A DNA stretch of 64,000 bases from an uncultured Bariatricus sp. Its GTDB lineage: Bacteria; Bacillota; Clostridia; Lachnospirales; Lachnospiraceae. Location: contig CAKRFP010000009.1 in NCBI GenBank assembly GCA_934320645.1, positions 1 through 64,000 of the forward strand. Direction: 5' to 3'. The position numbers and the translations under genes were made by a program. The stretch's first letter is position 1. Each line of letters opens with the position of its first letter. Under the pieces are notes generated by a model. The model had not been told where the DNA came from. It ran no database searches and worked only from the letters and a program-made list of their open reading frames with translations. Below are positions 51,013 through 59,567 of the stretch, piece by piece.

Positions 51013-51876
51013 ATGAAAAAGTTAGCAAGCATTTTAGCAGTTACACTGGCAGCAGGAGTTCTGGCTACAGGATGCGGATCTTCTTCAGGAAGCGCTTCAA
51101 AGGACAGTTCTTCAGACAGTGGAAAGACAGTAATCAAAGCAGCAACCGGAGCAAATGCAAAACCATATGTCTATGTAGGCGATGATGACAAGCCGGCAGG
51201 ATACGATGTGGATGTACTGAATGCAGTTTTTGATAAGCTCCCGGATTATGAACTGGAATACGAAGTGACTGATTTTGGATCTGTACTTTCCGGACTGAAC
51301 AGTGGAAATTATCAGATCGGAGTCAACAACTTCTCTTACAACGAAGAACGTGGAGCAAGTTATCTTTACTCTTATCCATATGACAAGATCAGCTATGTAT
51401 TCGTAACAAAGAAAGGCGGAAAAGAGATCAAATCATTTGAAGATGCAGCCGGACTTTCTTTTGAAGGTGGTACAGGAATCAGCGTATCCAATGCAGTAGA
51501 AGCATGGAATGAAAAGAATCCGGATAAAGCGATCAATATTACTTACTCGGATGCAGATACATCTGTATTTTTACAGCATGTAGCAGACGGATCACAGGAT
51601 TTTACGATCATCGATCTTGCAATGTACAACTCTTACATGGAAGAATTTAACTATGAAGTGCAGAAAAATGATATTCCGGAAGATGAAGCAAAAATGATTG
51701 CCGAAAACTCTTATGCATACTTTATTTTCCCACAGGACCAGAAAGATTTAAGAGAACAGGTAGACAAAGCACTGAAGGAGCTGAAGGAAGACGGAACGCT
51801 GACTGAGATCAGTAAGAAATGGTATGGTCAGGATGCCGCACCGGAGGATGACAAGTTCGAGGAGACGATTAACTAA
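51013..51876 (+). CDS. Amino-acid (cystine-type) ABC transporter substrate-binding lipoprotein
   Basis: 287 residues: lipoprotein signal with C21 (LATGC), Ser-rich linker, then a type 2 solute-binding domain of the polar-amino-acid family (KPYVYVGDDDKPAGYDVDV, YQIGVNNFSYNEERG, KKWYGQD at the end). Resemblance is to TcyJ/TcyA-type cystine binders. It captures the solute outside the membrane. Its stop overlaps the permease ATG by 1 bp. Together with C-S lyases downstream, cystine or an S-conjugate is the probable ligand. Confidence 0.88.
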   Translation: MKKLASILAVTLAAGVLATGCGSSSGSASKDSSSDSGKTVIKAATGANAKPYVYVGDDDKPAGYDVDVLNAVFDKLPDYELEYEVTDFGSVLSGLNSGNYQIGVNNFSYNEERGASYLYSYPYDKISYVFVTKKGGKEIKSFEDAAGLSFEGGTGISVSNAVEAWNEKNPDKAINITYSDADTSVFLQHVADGSQDFTIIDLAMYNSYMEEFNYEVQKNDIPEDEAKMIAENSYAYFIFPQDQKDLREQVDKALKELKEDGTLTEISKKWYGQDAAPEDDKFEETIN

Positions 51877-52619
51877 TGGGTAAATTATTTGATGGAAAAC
51901 TGGTATTTACACAGATACCGCTACTTTTAAAATATCTTCCGGTTACAATGGAACTGGCTGTCACAGCAATGATCGCCAGTCTCATCCTGGGACTGCTCCT
52001 TGCACTTGTGAAGATTAAAAAGGTACCGGTACTGAAACAGCTGGTAAGTATCTATATCTCGGTCATCCGCGGAACGCCGATCCTGGTTCAGTTATATGTG
52101 ACCTATTTCGGTATTCCGATGATTCTGAAATATATCAACTTTAAATGTGGAACCAACTACAATGTCAATGGAGTCGCACCGATCGTATATGCATTCGTTG
52201 CGCTGGCACTCAATGAATCCGCATTCAACGCAGAAATCATCCGTGCTTCTCTCGAATCAGTAGATAAAGGACAGGTTGAGGCAGCAAGCGCTTTGGGAAT
52301 GAATTATTTCCAGGCATTGATAAGGATCATCCTTCCGGAGGCAATCGTGGTAGCACTCCCATCCCTAGGAAATGCATTTATCGGACTGATCAAAGGAACT
52401 TCTCTTGCATTTGTCTGCTCTGTAGTGGAGATGACCGCAGAAGGAAAGATCCTTGCGGGAAGAAATTACCGTTACTTTGAAGTGTATATTTCACTGGCAA
52501 TTATTTACTGGGTAATTACTTTCGTACTTGAGAGAGTGATCAGCTATCTGGAGAAGAAATTCCGCGTACCGGAAGATGCACCGGCACTTTTAGATATCAG
52601 AGATACAGAGGTGGAATAA
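51876..52619 (+). CDS. Amino-acid ABC transporter permease
   Basis: 247 residues of the HisM/TcyL type, about five helices; the family motif RGTPILVQLYVTYFG lies near residue 63 and the EAA-type loop (EAASALGMNYFQAL) near residue 132. Only one permease gene is present, so it would act as a homodimer. It starts at the end of the binding-protein gene (1-bp overlap) and ends 3 bp before the ATPase gene. Confidence 0.92.
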   Translation: MGKLFDGKLVFTQIPLLLKYLPVTMELAVTAMIASLILGLLLALVKIKKVPVLKQLVSIYISVIRGTPILVQLYVTYFGIPMILKYINFKCGTNYNVNGVAPIVYAFVALALNESAFNAEIIRASLESVDKGQVEAASALGMNYFQALIRIILPEAIVVALPSLGNAFIGLIKGTSLAFVCSVVEMTAEGKILAGRNYRYFEVYISLAIIYWVITFVLERVISYLEKKFRVPEDAPALLDIRDTEVE

Positions 52620-52622
52620 GGT

Positions 52623-53381
52623 ATGATCGAAATCAAAAATATATCAAAAACATTTAAAAATAATAAGGTTCTTGATGGGATCGACCTTACCATCAATCAG
52701 GGAGATGTTGTGGCGATCATCGGACCTTCAGGAACGGGGAAATCCACATTTTTAAGATGTGTGGACAGACTGGAAAAACCGGAAACCGGAACTATAACGA
52801 TTGACGGTGAAACACAGGATCTGGCACATATTCACGGAAAAGATCTGACAGAGCTCCGGAAAAAGACCAGCATGGTGTTCCAGAATTTCAATCTTTTTTC
52901 AAAGAAGACAGCACTTCAGAATGTAATGGAGGGGCTGATCGTGGTAAAGAAGATGAAAAAAGAGGAAGCAGAAAGGATTGCGAGAGAGCAGCTTAAAAAT
53001 GTAGGTCTTCTGGATCACGCAAACCATTATCCGAGACATATGTCAGGTGGCCAGCAGCAGAGAGTTGCAATCGCAAGAGCACTTGCGATGGAGCCAAAGC
53101 TTTTACTTCTGGATGAGCCGACATCTGCACTGGATCCGGAGCTTGTCGGAGAAGTTCTGGATACGATCAAAAAAGCGGCAAATGAAGGATATACAATGCT
53201 TCTGGTGTCCCATGAGATGAGCTTTGTACGAAACGTTGCAACCAGAGTGATTTTCCTGGACGGAGGAAAGATTCTGGAAGACGGAACGCCGAGAGAAGTG
53301 TTTGGAAATCCGAAGAACGAACGTGTCAAAGAGTTCTTTACAAAGATCAACCGGATGGAAGAACCGGATTATTCAATTTAA
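52623..53381 (+). CDS. Amino-acid ABC transporter ATP-binding protein
   Basis: 252 residues: Walker A GPSGTGKST near residue 35, signature MSGGQQQRVAIARAL, Walker B LLLLDEPTSALDPE, switch His in LLVSHEMSF. It energises the permease encoded just upstream (3-bp gap). A terminator follows 9 bp after the stop. Confidence 0.95.
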   Translation: MIEIKNISKTFKNNKVLDGIDLTINQGDVVAIIGPSGTGKSTFLRCVDRLEKPETGTITIDGETQDLAHIHGKDLTELRKKTSMVFQNFNLFSKKTALQNVMEGLIVVKKMKKEEAERIAREQLKNVGLLDHANHYPRHMSGGQQQRVAIARALAMEPKLLLLDEPTSALDPELVGEVLDTIKKAANEGYTMLLVSHEMSFVRNVATRVIFLDGGKILEDGTPREVFGNPKNERVKEFFTKINRMEEPDYSI

Positions 53382-53390
53382 GAGAAAAAC

Positions 53391-53420
53391 AAAATCGGCT
53401 GAGGGATCAGTCGATTTTTT
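53391..53420 (+). terminator. Terminator after the ABC transporter genes
   Basis: AAAATCGGCTGA / TCAGTCGATTTT with a 4-base loop and six T. Read-through could still supply the GNAT and reductase genes downstream, since no strong promoter was seen between. Confidence 0.85.
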
Positions 53421-53450
53421 CCAACAGGATAAAAGAAGGGAGCGAAAGCA

Positions 53451-53984
53451 ATGAGTATCAGACTGGTGACAGACAAGGAAAATGTAGATTATCAGGCAGT
53501 GGCAGATATTTTAGACCATTTTGGACTGAGTCATTTTGATGCTGCTACAGAAGAAAAAATATTTAAGAACAGCTATGCGACAGCATTTATTTACGATGGA
53601 GACCAGGTTGTCGGCTGTGCGAGGGCAATTTCCGATGGTGTGTGTCAGGCTGCAATCTACAATGTGGCACTGCTGGAAGGATACCAGGGTCAGCAGCTGG
53701 GACGAAAGCTCATTGATTCGCTTCTGGAACAGGTAAAGGGCTGTAATGTCATTTTGTATACGCATCCGAAGACGGTATCCATGTATGAGAAAATGGGATT
53801 CCGCAGACAGAAGACGGGCATGGCGATTTACAATGGAAATGCAGAAAGTCTGAAGTGGATGGAAGATACCGGATTTCTTCTGGAAGAAGGCTACCGGTTT
53901 GGTGACAACGATTATGAGAGACAGCCATATGTAGCGCCAAGAGGCATCAGACAGCAGCAGGAAAAACAGAATCAGACAGCGTAG
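53451..53984 (+). CDS. GNAT-family N-acetyltransferase 1
   Basis: 177 residues; GNAT core with the acetyl-CoA loop GYQGQQLGRKLI near residue 77 and the C-terminal YEKMGFRRQKTG strand. A C-terminal ~45-residue tail is extra. It resembles YfiP/YitI-like small acetyltransferases. GGGAGCG lies before the ATG. Position between the transporter and the third reductase-like gene suggests that it acetylates, or protects, a thiol or amine intermediate such as S-substituted cysteine (inference). Confidence 0.82.
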   Translation: MSIRLVTDKENVDYQAVADILDHFGLSHFDAATEEKIFKNSYATAFIYDGDQVVGCARAISDGVCQAAIYNVALLEGYQGQQLGRKLIDSLLEQVKGCNVILYTHPKTVSMYEKMGFRRQKTGMAIYNGNAESLKWMEDTGFLLEEGYRFGDNDYERQPYVAPRGIRQQQEKQNQTA

Positions 53985-53999
53985 GAAAGGGAAAGGACT

Positions 54000-54968
54000 A
54001 TGAGAGAAAATACATCGACAGAATGGGTAAATAAAGAAGTAGACAGTGAGGGAAATTTTAACCGTCAGAAAAATCAGTTTGAAACACCGTTTGGAGAGGG
54101 CGAAGGAAAGCTTCCGGTAGAGCCGGGACGTTACCGCCTTCTGTGGGCGCCGGTATGCCCGTGGGCACACCGCAGCGTGATTGTAAGAAAGCTTCTGGGA
54201 TTGGAGGATGTGATCAGCCTTGGAACCGCAGATCCGAAGAGACCGGATGTACCGAGAAGTGACTGGGCATTTACACTGGACGAGGGAGATGTGGATCCGG
54301 TTCTTGGAATCCATTATATCAGTGAGGCATATCTTGCGGCAGACCCGGATTATACCGGACGATTTACCGTACCGGCACTTGTGGATATCCCATCCGGTAA
54401 GGTGGTAAATAATGATTATTTCAATCTGACACTCTATTTTGAAACTGCATGGAAGCCATATCATAAAGAGGGAGCACCGGATCTTTATCCGGAAGATTTA
54501 AGAGAGGAGATCGACAAGCTGAACGATATCATTTTCCGTGAGGTAAATAACGGTGTCTATAAAGCCGGATTTGCAAGAAAGCAGAAGGCTTATGACCGAG
54601 CGTATAACATGGTATTTAACCGCCTGGACTGGCTGGAAGAAAGACTTGCAAATCAGAGATACTTGTTCGGTGACAGACTGACAGAATCAGATGTGCGCCT
54701 TTATGTAACACTGGTAAGATTCGACTGTGCATATTATCCGGTATTCCGCCTGAATAAAAAGCTTCTCCGCGATTATCCGAATCTGTGGGCATATGCAAGA
54801 GATTTGTATCAGACACCGGGATTTGGCGACACAACGAATTTTGCGGCGATCAAGAAGCATTATCATATCGATTGCTGCCCGTCCAATGAATTTGCGATCG
54901 TGCCGAACGGACCGGATGAATCTCTGTGGCTGACACCACACGGAAGAGAAAAGTTATCTGCAAAATAA
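54000..54968 (+). CDS. Glutathionyl-hydroquinone reductase (ECM4/YqjG family), canonical active site
   Basis: 322 residues, the normal length. It has the canonical C53-PWAHR active site, the TGRFTVPALVD and VVNNDYFNLTLYFE segments, GDRLTESDVRLYVTLVRFD, and near the C terminus an IKKHYHIDCCPSN then IVPNGP region equivalent to the family's HYY..H loop. It should reduce S-glutathionyl-hydroquinones to the free quinol, using glutathione or another thiol. Starts 16 bp after the GNAT gene. Why an anaerobe of this type, usually without glutathione synthesis, keeps such enzymes is open. Confidence 0.88.
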   Translation: MRENTSTEWVNKEVDSEGNFNRQKNQFETPFGEGEGKLPVEPGRYRLLWAPVCPWAHRSVIVRKLLGLEDVISLGTADPKRPDVPRSDWAFTLDEGDVDPVLGIHYISEAYLAADPDYTGRFTVPALVDIPSGKVVNNDYFNLTLYFETAWKPYHKEGAPDLYPEDLREEIDKLNDIIFREVNNGVYKAGFARKQKAYDRAYNMVFNRLDWLEERLANQRYLFGDRLTESDVRLYVTLVRFDCAYYPVFRLNKKLLRDYPNLWAYARDLYQTPGFGDTTNFAAIKKHYHIDCCPSNEFAIVPNGPDESLWLTPHGREKLSAK

Positions 54969-54985
54969 GCGAAAGCGGGGAATGA

Positions 54986-55420
54986 ATGATGAAAGCAGTC
55001 AGAGTAACAGAAGAATGGCAGAGAGCCGGCGTACATTATGTGCGGACACAGGCAATGTGCCTGGGATTTAAGATCCCGCTTGAGGGAGAATTTTCAGATG
55101 ACACACCGGAAGATGAATATATTCTGGTTATGGACGGAATTTATCCGGTATCCACCTGCAGGCTGCATTATCTGGATGAACATACCGGAAAAATTGAGCG
55201 CGTGGCAACACTGGAATCCTACAGGGGAAAGCATTACGGACAGGCAGGGATCATTGAGGCAGAAAACTGGATGCGCGAAAAAGGTGTGACAAAAATCTAT
55301 ATCAATTCCAGAAAGGCAGCCCTTGGATTTTATGAAAAGCTTGGCTATACACCGGATTATTCACAGGTAAGCGGCTCCGGAGAGTTTGAATGTGTGATGA
55401 CTGAGAAAGAACTTGCGTAA
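54986..55420 (+). CDS. GNAT-family N-acetyltransferase 2
   Basis: 144 residues (141-144 depending on ATG 54986 or 54989). Acetyl-CoA loop around ESYRGKHYGQAGI near residue 79 and YEKLGYTPDY at the C terminus identify the GNAT fold. Two Cys occur outside the motifs. It follows the third reductase-like gene by 17 bp and probably shares its transcript; substrate unknown, with the same possible link to cysteine conjugates as the first GNAT. Confidence 0.82.
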   Translation: MMKAVRVTEEWQRAGVHYVRTQAMCLGFKIPLEGEFSDDTPEDEYILVMDGIYPVSTCRLHYLDEHTGKIERVATLESYRGKHYGQAGIIEAENWMREKGVTKIYINSRKAALGFYEKLGYTPDYSQVSGSGEFECVMTEKELA

Positions 55421-55500
55421 ATGCCCGGAAAAGAATTTTTTGAAAAATAAAAAAGAAAACTGGATTTCGATGGAAAGATATTGTAAAGTAAATAGCGAAA

Positions 55501-55548
55501 TTGACTGATATCAGGAGAGAAAGTTGGTATCAGAGAGGTCAATATAAT
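55501..55548 (+). promoter_or_regulatory. Possible operator-promoter region of the cystathionine-lyase gene
   Basis: TATAAT at 55543-55548 is preceded by direct repeats GATATCAGGAGAG (55507) and GGTATCAGAGAGG (55526), 19 bp apart, enclosed by TTGAC (55501) and GTCAA (55538). No good -35 is placed correctly, so activator control is possible. It does not match the 19-bp Rrf2-type motif. Confidence 0.4.
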
Positions 55549-55597
55549 TTTGAGCTTTCATATTACGGATTACAAGAGACAGGAGAGGTAGACAAAC

Positions 55598-56737
55598 ATG
55601 AAGTATGGAATCGATACACGATGTCAGCATCTGGCTGACGATAATAAGGATGAAATATATGGGGCGATCAGTTATCCAATCTATCAGTCTGCAACATTTG
55701 CAAGAGACAGAGTAGGTGGAGGCAGTGGTTATGACTATTCCAGATTACAGAATCCGACGAGAGAACATCTTGAGAAGATCGTAGCATCACTGGAAGAAGG
55801 AATCGATGCACTGGCATTTTCGACAGGAATGGCAGCGATCACAGCTCTGATGGAGATTTTCAAACCGGGCGATCACATCATCATTGATGAGGATCTTTAC
55901 GGAGGAAGTGTCCGTCTGTTCCACAGCATCAATGTGAAAAATGGACTGACATTTACCAGCGTGGATTTAAGCAATGTGGATGTAGAGGATTATATCCAGG
56001 ATAATACAAAAGCAATTTATGCAGAGACACCGACCAATCCGATGATGCGTGTATCCGATCTGGAAGAACTTTCAAAGAAAGCAAAAAAACATGATCTTCT
56101 TCTGATCGTGGATAATACCTTTTTATCACCATATTTCCAGAATCCGCTGAAGCTTGGTGCTGACATTGTTGTGCATAGCGGGACAAAATATCTGGGTGGA
56201 CATAATGACACACTTGCAGGTTTTCTGATAACAAACCGCGAGGACATTCAGGAACAGCTTCGTTTTATCATCAAGACGACAGGGGCAACTCTTGCACCGA
56301 TGGACAGCTGGCTGATCCTCAGAGGGATCAAGACGCTTGGAGTCCGTATGGACAGGGCGCAGGAAAATGCACTGAAGATCGCACATTTTCTGGAAAAGCA
56401 GGAGCATGTGACAAGGGTACTTTATCCGGGGCTTGAATCACATCCGGGCTACGAACTGATGAAAAAGCAGGCAAGAGGATTTGGTTCGATCCTGACCTTT
56501 GAAGTAGATTCTCAAGAGAGAGCATATCACATTCTGGAAAATGTAAAACTGATTCAGTTTGCGGAAAGTCTTGGAGGGACAGAGACTTTGATCACCTATC
56601 CGATCACACAGACACATGCGGATCTTTCCAAAGAAGAGCTTGACCGGAACGGAATTACAGACAGGATTCTGAGATTATCTGTTGGAATCGAAGGCGCAGA
56701 GGATCTGATCGCAGACCTGGAAGCTGTATTAAAGTAG
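55598..56737 (+). CDS. Cystathionine gamma-synthase / gamma-lyase family PLP enzyme
   Basis: 379 residues, Cys/Met-metabolism PLP family. PLP lysine K197 (HSGTKYLGGHND); YDYSRLQNPTRE, AFSTGMAAI and ETPTNPMM are cofactor and substrate segments. It could make cystathionine from O-acyl-homoserine, or cleave cystathionine or homocysteine; sequence alone does not decide. AGGAGAGG precedes the ATG. It stands between the reductase/GNAT genes and the peptidase gene, consistent with C-S bond processing after uptake. Confidence 0.9.
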   Translation: MKYGIDTRCQHLADDNKDEIYGAISYPIYQSATFARDRVGGGSGYDYSRLQNPTREHLEKIVASLEEGIDALAFSTGMAAITALMEIFKPGDHIIIDEDLYGGSVRLFHSINVKNGLTFTSVDLSNVDVEDYIQDNTKAIYAETPTNPMMRVSDLEELSKKAKKHDLLLIVDNTFLSPYFQNPLKLGADIVVHSGTKYLGGHNDTLAGFLITNREDIQEQLRFIIKTTGATLAPMDSWLILRGIKTLGVRMDRAQENALKIAHFLEKQEHVTRVLYPGLESHPGYELMKKQARGFGSILTFEVDSQERAYHILENVKLIQFAESLGGTETLITYPITQTHADLSKEELDRNGITDRILRLSVGIEGAEDLIADLEAVLK

Positions 56738-56845
56738 AAGTGTGAGTCAAGCGGCAGACATCTGTGATGGAAGGTGTACAGGACAGACGGACGATGACCG
56801 TTTTTAGATCGGAATAATGACCGTGCAGATAAGGAAGTGGCAGAA

Positions 56846-57973
56846 ATGAGCAAAATAGAAGTAAATGAAAAAAGAGTAGTTGACGAATTTCAGGAGCTGA
56901 CCGCAATCGATGCACCAAGCTTTGGAGAGCGTGAGATGGCAGACCGGCTGATCCCGAAGTTAAAAGAACTTGGTTTTGAGGTGGAGGAAGACAATGCCGG
57001 AGAACATTTCGGAGGAAACGCCGGAAACTTATATGCATATCTTCCGGGAGACCTTCCGGGAGATCCGGTCCTTCTGTCCGGTCATATGGATACGGTTGAG
57101 CCGTCCAAAGGCAAGAAAGGGATCATCGGAGAAGACGGTGTGATCCGTTCCGCAGGAAAGGCAGTTCTTGGAGCTGATGATGTGGCTGGACTTGTGGAGA
57201 TCCTGGAAGGAATCCGCAGTGTAAAAGAAGCGGGAGTACCACACCGGGATATCGAGATTCTTTTTGCAATTGCAGAAGAGCTTTATATCAAGGGCAGCAG
57301 TGTATTTGATTTTTCAAAGGTCCGTGCAAAAGAAGCCTATGTACTGGATATCAGCGGACCGGTTGGAAGCGCAGCATATAAAGCACCGTCCCTGATCTCT
57401 TATCAGGTGACAGTAACCGGGAAAGCATCCCACGCCGGATTCGATCCGGAGCATGGCATTCATGCGATCGCTATTGCATCCGAAGCGATCTCACAGATCA
57501 GTCAGGGACATGTGGACGAAGAGACAACCTGCAATATCGGATTGATCGAAGGTGGGAGCGGAACAAATATTGTTCCGGAAAAATGTACCGTAAAGGGAGA
57601 AATCCGGAGCTATTCCCATGAAAAAGCAATCTGTTGTGTAGAAAAAGTGGGAAATACTTTCAAAAAGGTGGCTGAAAAATACGGAGCTGAGTCAGAACTC
57701 ATCTACGAAGTTCATCTGATTGCTTATGAGACTGCAAAAGACAGTGTGCCGGTAAAACGGTTTGAAAGAGTAAGCAAAAAGCTGGGACTTGCAGGAAACC
57801 TGGTGGAGACATTTGGCGGAAGTGATAACAACAGTTTTGCGAAGAACGGGATTCCGGGGCTGGTGCTGTCAAATGGAATGTACCAGGCACATTCGGTAAA
57901 TGAATATACGACAATCAAAGATCTTGTGACAGGAGCAGAACTGATCGCCGGGCTGATCATCGATGAGCAGTAG
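56846..57973 (+). CDS. M20-family tripeptidase-like metallopeptidase (PepT-like)
   Basis: 375 residues. Di-zinc site residues are visible: SGHMDTVEP, LGADDVAG, IAEELYIKG, VLDISGP and a C-terminal FGGSDNNSF with the last His in YQAHSVNE. The lid domain (about 185-290) includes KASHAGFDPEHG. It releases residues from short peptides in the cytoplasm; glutathione-derived Cys-Gly or similar peptides are a natural guess in this context (inference). The AAGGAAG site fits ATG 56846, not GTG 56837. Confidence 0.88.
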   Translation: MSKIEVNEKRVVDEFQELTAIDAPSFGEREMADRLIPKLKELGFEVEEDNAGEHFGGNAGNLYAYLPGDLPGDPVLLSGHMDTVEPSKGKKGIIGEDGVIRSAGKAVLGADDVAGLVEILEGIRSVKEAGVPHRDIEILFAIAEELYIKGSSVFDFSKVRAKEAYVLDISGPVGSAAYKAPSLISYQVTVTGKASHAGFDPEHGIHAIAIASEAISQISQGHVDEETTCNIGLIEGGSGTNIVPEKCTVKGEIRSYSHEKAICCVEKVGNTFKKVAEKYGAESELIYEVHLIAYETAKDSVPVKRFERVSKKLGLAGNLVETFGGSDNNSFAKNGIPGLVLSNGMYQAHSVNEYTTIKDLVTGAELIAGLIIDEQ

Positions 57974-57990
57974 TGGCTGTTATTATACAG

Positions 57991-58016
57991 AAAAGACGCC
58001 AAAAGCGTCTTTTTTG
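57991..58016 (+). terminator. Terminator of the peptidase gene
   Basis: AAAGACGC / GCGTCTTT stem with 5-base loop and T-run. Confidence 0.88.
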
Positions 58017-58081
58017 TATTGATAGAAGAAAAACAGATAAAACATATTGAAATTTAAGGTTTTTAAAATAATTCCCTATTA

Positions 58082-58115
58082 ACCTATTGACAAAGTAGGT
58101 AAGAGCAGATATAAT
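58082..58115 (+). promoter_or_regulatory. metY promoter overlapped by a 19-bp Rrf2-type operator
   Basis: Perfect TTGACA (58087-58092), 17-bp spacer, TATAAT (58110-58115). The operator ACCTATTGACAAAGTAGGT (58082-58100) contains the -35 box, differing from site 1 at 48794 in two positions only. Direct repression by the Rrf2 protein is inferred. Confidence 0.78.
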
Positions 58116-58189
58116 GCAACTATCAAATTTGAAAGATCACTATAGAGATCACGATACATCAGACAATCAGAAAAGAGAGGTAGAAAAAT

Positions 58190-59479
58190 ATGAGCGATTA
58201 TAAATTTGAAACACTTCAGCTTCACGTAGGACAGGAAGAACCAGATCCGGCATCTGATGCCAGAGCAGTACCGATTTACCAGACAACATCTTATGTATTT
58301 AAGAACTCTGCACATGCAGCAGCAAGATTCGGACTTGCAGATGCAGGTAACATTTACGGACGTCTGACAAACTCTACACAGGATGTATTTGAAAAGAGAA
58401 TCGCAGCACTTGAAGGTGGTGTGGCAGCTCTTGCAACAGCATCAGGAGCAGCTGCAATTACATATACCATCGAAGCACTTGCAGCAGATGGCGGACATAT
58501 CGTAGCGCAGAAGACAATTTATGGTGGAAGCTTCAACCTTCTTGAGCACACACTGACACATTACGGAATCACCACTACATTTGTAGATGCACATAACCTG
58601 AAAGAAGTAGAAGATGCAATTCAGGATAACACAAGAGCCATCTATCTTGAAACTCTTGGTAACCCGAACAGTGATATCCCGGATATCGATGCGATCGCTG
58701 AAATCGCACACAAGCATGGACTTCCGCTTGTGATCGACAACACATTCGGAACACCGTATCTGATCCGTCCGATCGAACACGGAGCAGACATCGTTGTACA
58801 TTCTGCTACCAAATTCATCGGTGGACACGGAACAACTCTTGGTGGAATCATCGTAGATTCCGGCAAATTTGACTGGAAAGCAAGTGGAAAATACCCGGCA
58901 ATCGCAGATGCAAACCCAAGCTACCACGGAGTATCTTTCGTAGATGCAGCAGGTCCGGCAGCATTTGTAACTTACATCCGTGCAATCCTTCTTCGTGACA
59001 TGGGAGCAACCATCTCTCCATTTAACGCATTCCTTCTTCTGCAGGGAACAGAGACACTGTCACTTAGAATTGACCGTCATGTAGAAAATACAAAGAAAGT
59101 AGTAGAATATCTCTCTAATCATCCAATGGTAGAGCATGTGAACCATCCGTCACTGCCGAATCATCCGGATCATGCACTTTATGAAAAATATTTCCCGAAT
59201 GGTGGAGCATCCATCTTCACATTCGAGATCAAAGGCGGACAGGAAGAAGCTCACAAGTTCATCGACAACCTGAAGATCTTTTCACTGCTTGCAAATGTTG
59301 CGGATGTTAAGAGTCTTGTTATCCATCCGGCAACAACAACACATTCTCAGCTGACAGAAGAAGAACTGCTTGATCAGGGAATCAAACCGAACACAATCCG
59401 TCTTTCTATCGGTACAGAACATATCGATGATATCATCGCAGATCTTGAAGGTGGATTTGCAGCGGTTCAGGGCAAATAA
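58190..59479 (+). CDS. metY: O-acetylhomoserine sulfhydrylase
   Basis: 429 residues, the length typical of the MetY branch (longer than cystathionine synthases/lyases). It starts FETLQLHVGQEEPDPASDAR as in MetY proteins; PLP lysine K208 (HSATKFIGGHGT). It makes homocysteine from O-acetylhomoserine and sulfide, or incorporates methanethiol. AGAGAGG precedes the ATG. It is controlled by a strong promoter with a 19-bp operator shared with the reductase-transporter operon, and is the last sulfur gene of the cluster. Confidence 0.94.
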   Translation: MSDYKFETLQLHVGQEEPDPASDARAVPIYQTTSYVFKNSAHAAARFGLADAGNIYGRLTNSTQDVFEKRIAALEGGVAALATASGAAAITYTIEALAADGGHIVAQKTIYGGSFNLLEHTLTHYGITTTFVDAHNLKEVEDAIQDNTRAIYLETLGNPNSDIPDIDAIAEIAHKHGLPLVIDNTFGTPYLIRPIEHGADIVVHSATKFIGGHGTTLGGIIVDSGKFDWKASGKYPAIADANPSYHGVSFVDAAGPAAFVTYIRAILLRDMGATISPFNAFLLLQGTETLSLRIDRHVENTKKVVEYLSNHPMVEHVNHPSLPNHPDHALYEKYFPNGGASIFTFEIKGGQEEAHKFIDNLKIFSLLANVADVKSLVIHPATTTHSQLTEEELLDQGIKPNTIRLSIGTEHIDDIIADLEGGFAAVQGK

Positions 59480-59501
59480 ATATTATACACACAGAAATTT
59501 T

Positions 59502-59533
59502 GGACGGAGGTTTTTCGGAACCTTCGTCTTTTT
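59502..59533 (+). terminator. Terminator of metY
   Basis: GACGGAGGTT / AACCTTCGTC stem with 6-base loop and T-run, 35 bp before azlC. Confidence 0.85.
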
Positions 59534-59567
59534 CGATTTGTACAGAAAATTTTAAGGAGAAAACATT

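Noticed and set aside
53511..54464. Long open frame on the minus strand (about 317 codons) opposite the first GNAT and third reductase genes
   Set aside because: No ribosome site, no recognisable domain; the plus strand holds well-supported genes across the whole stretch.
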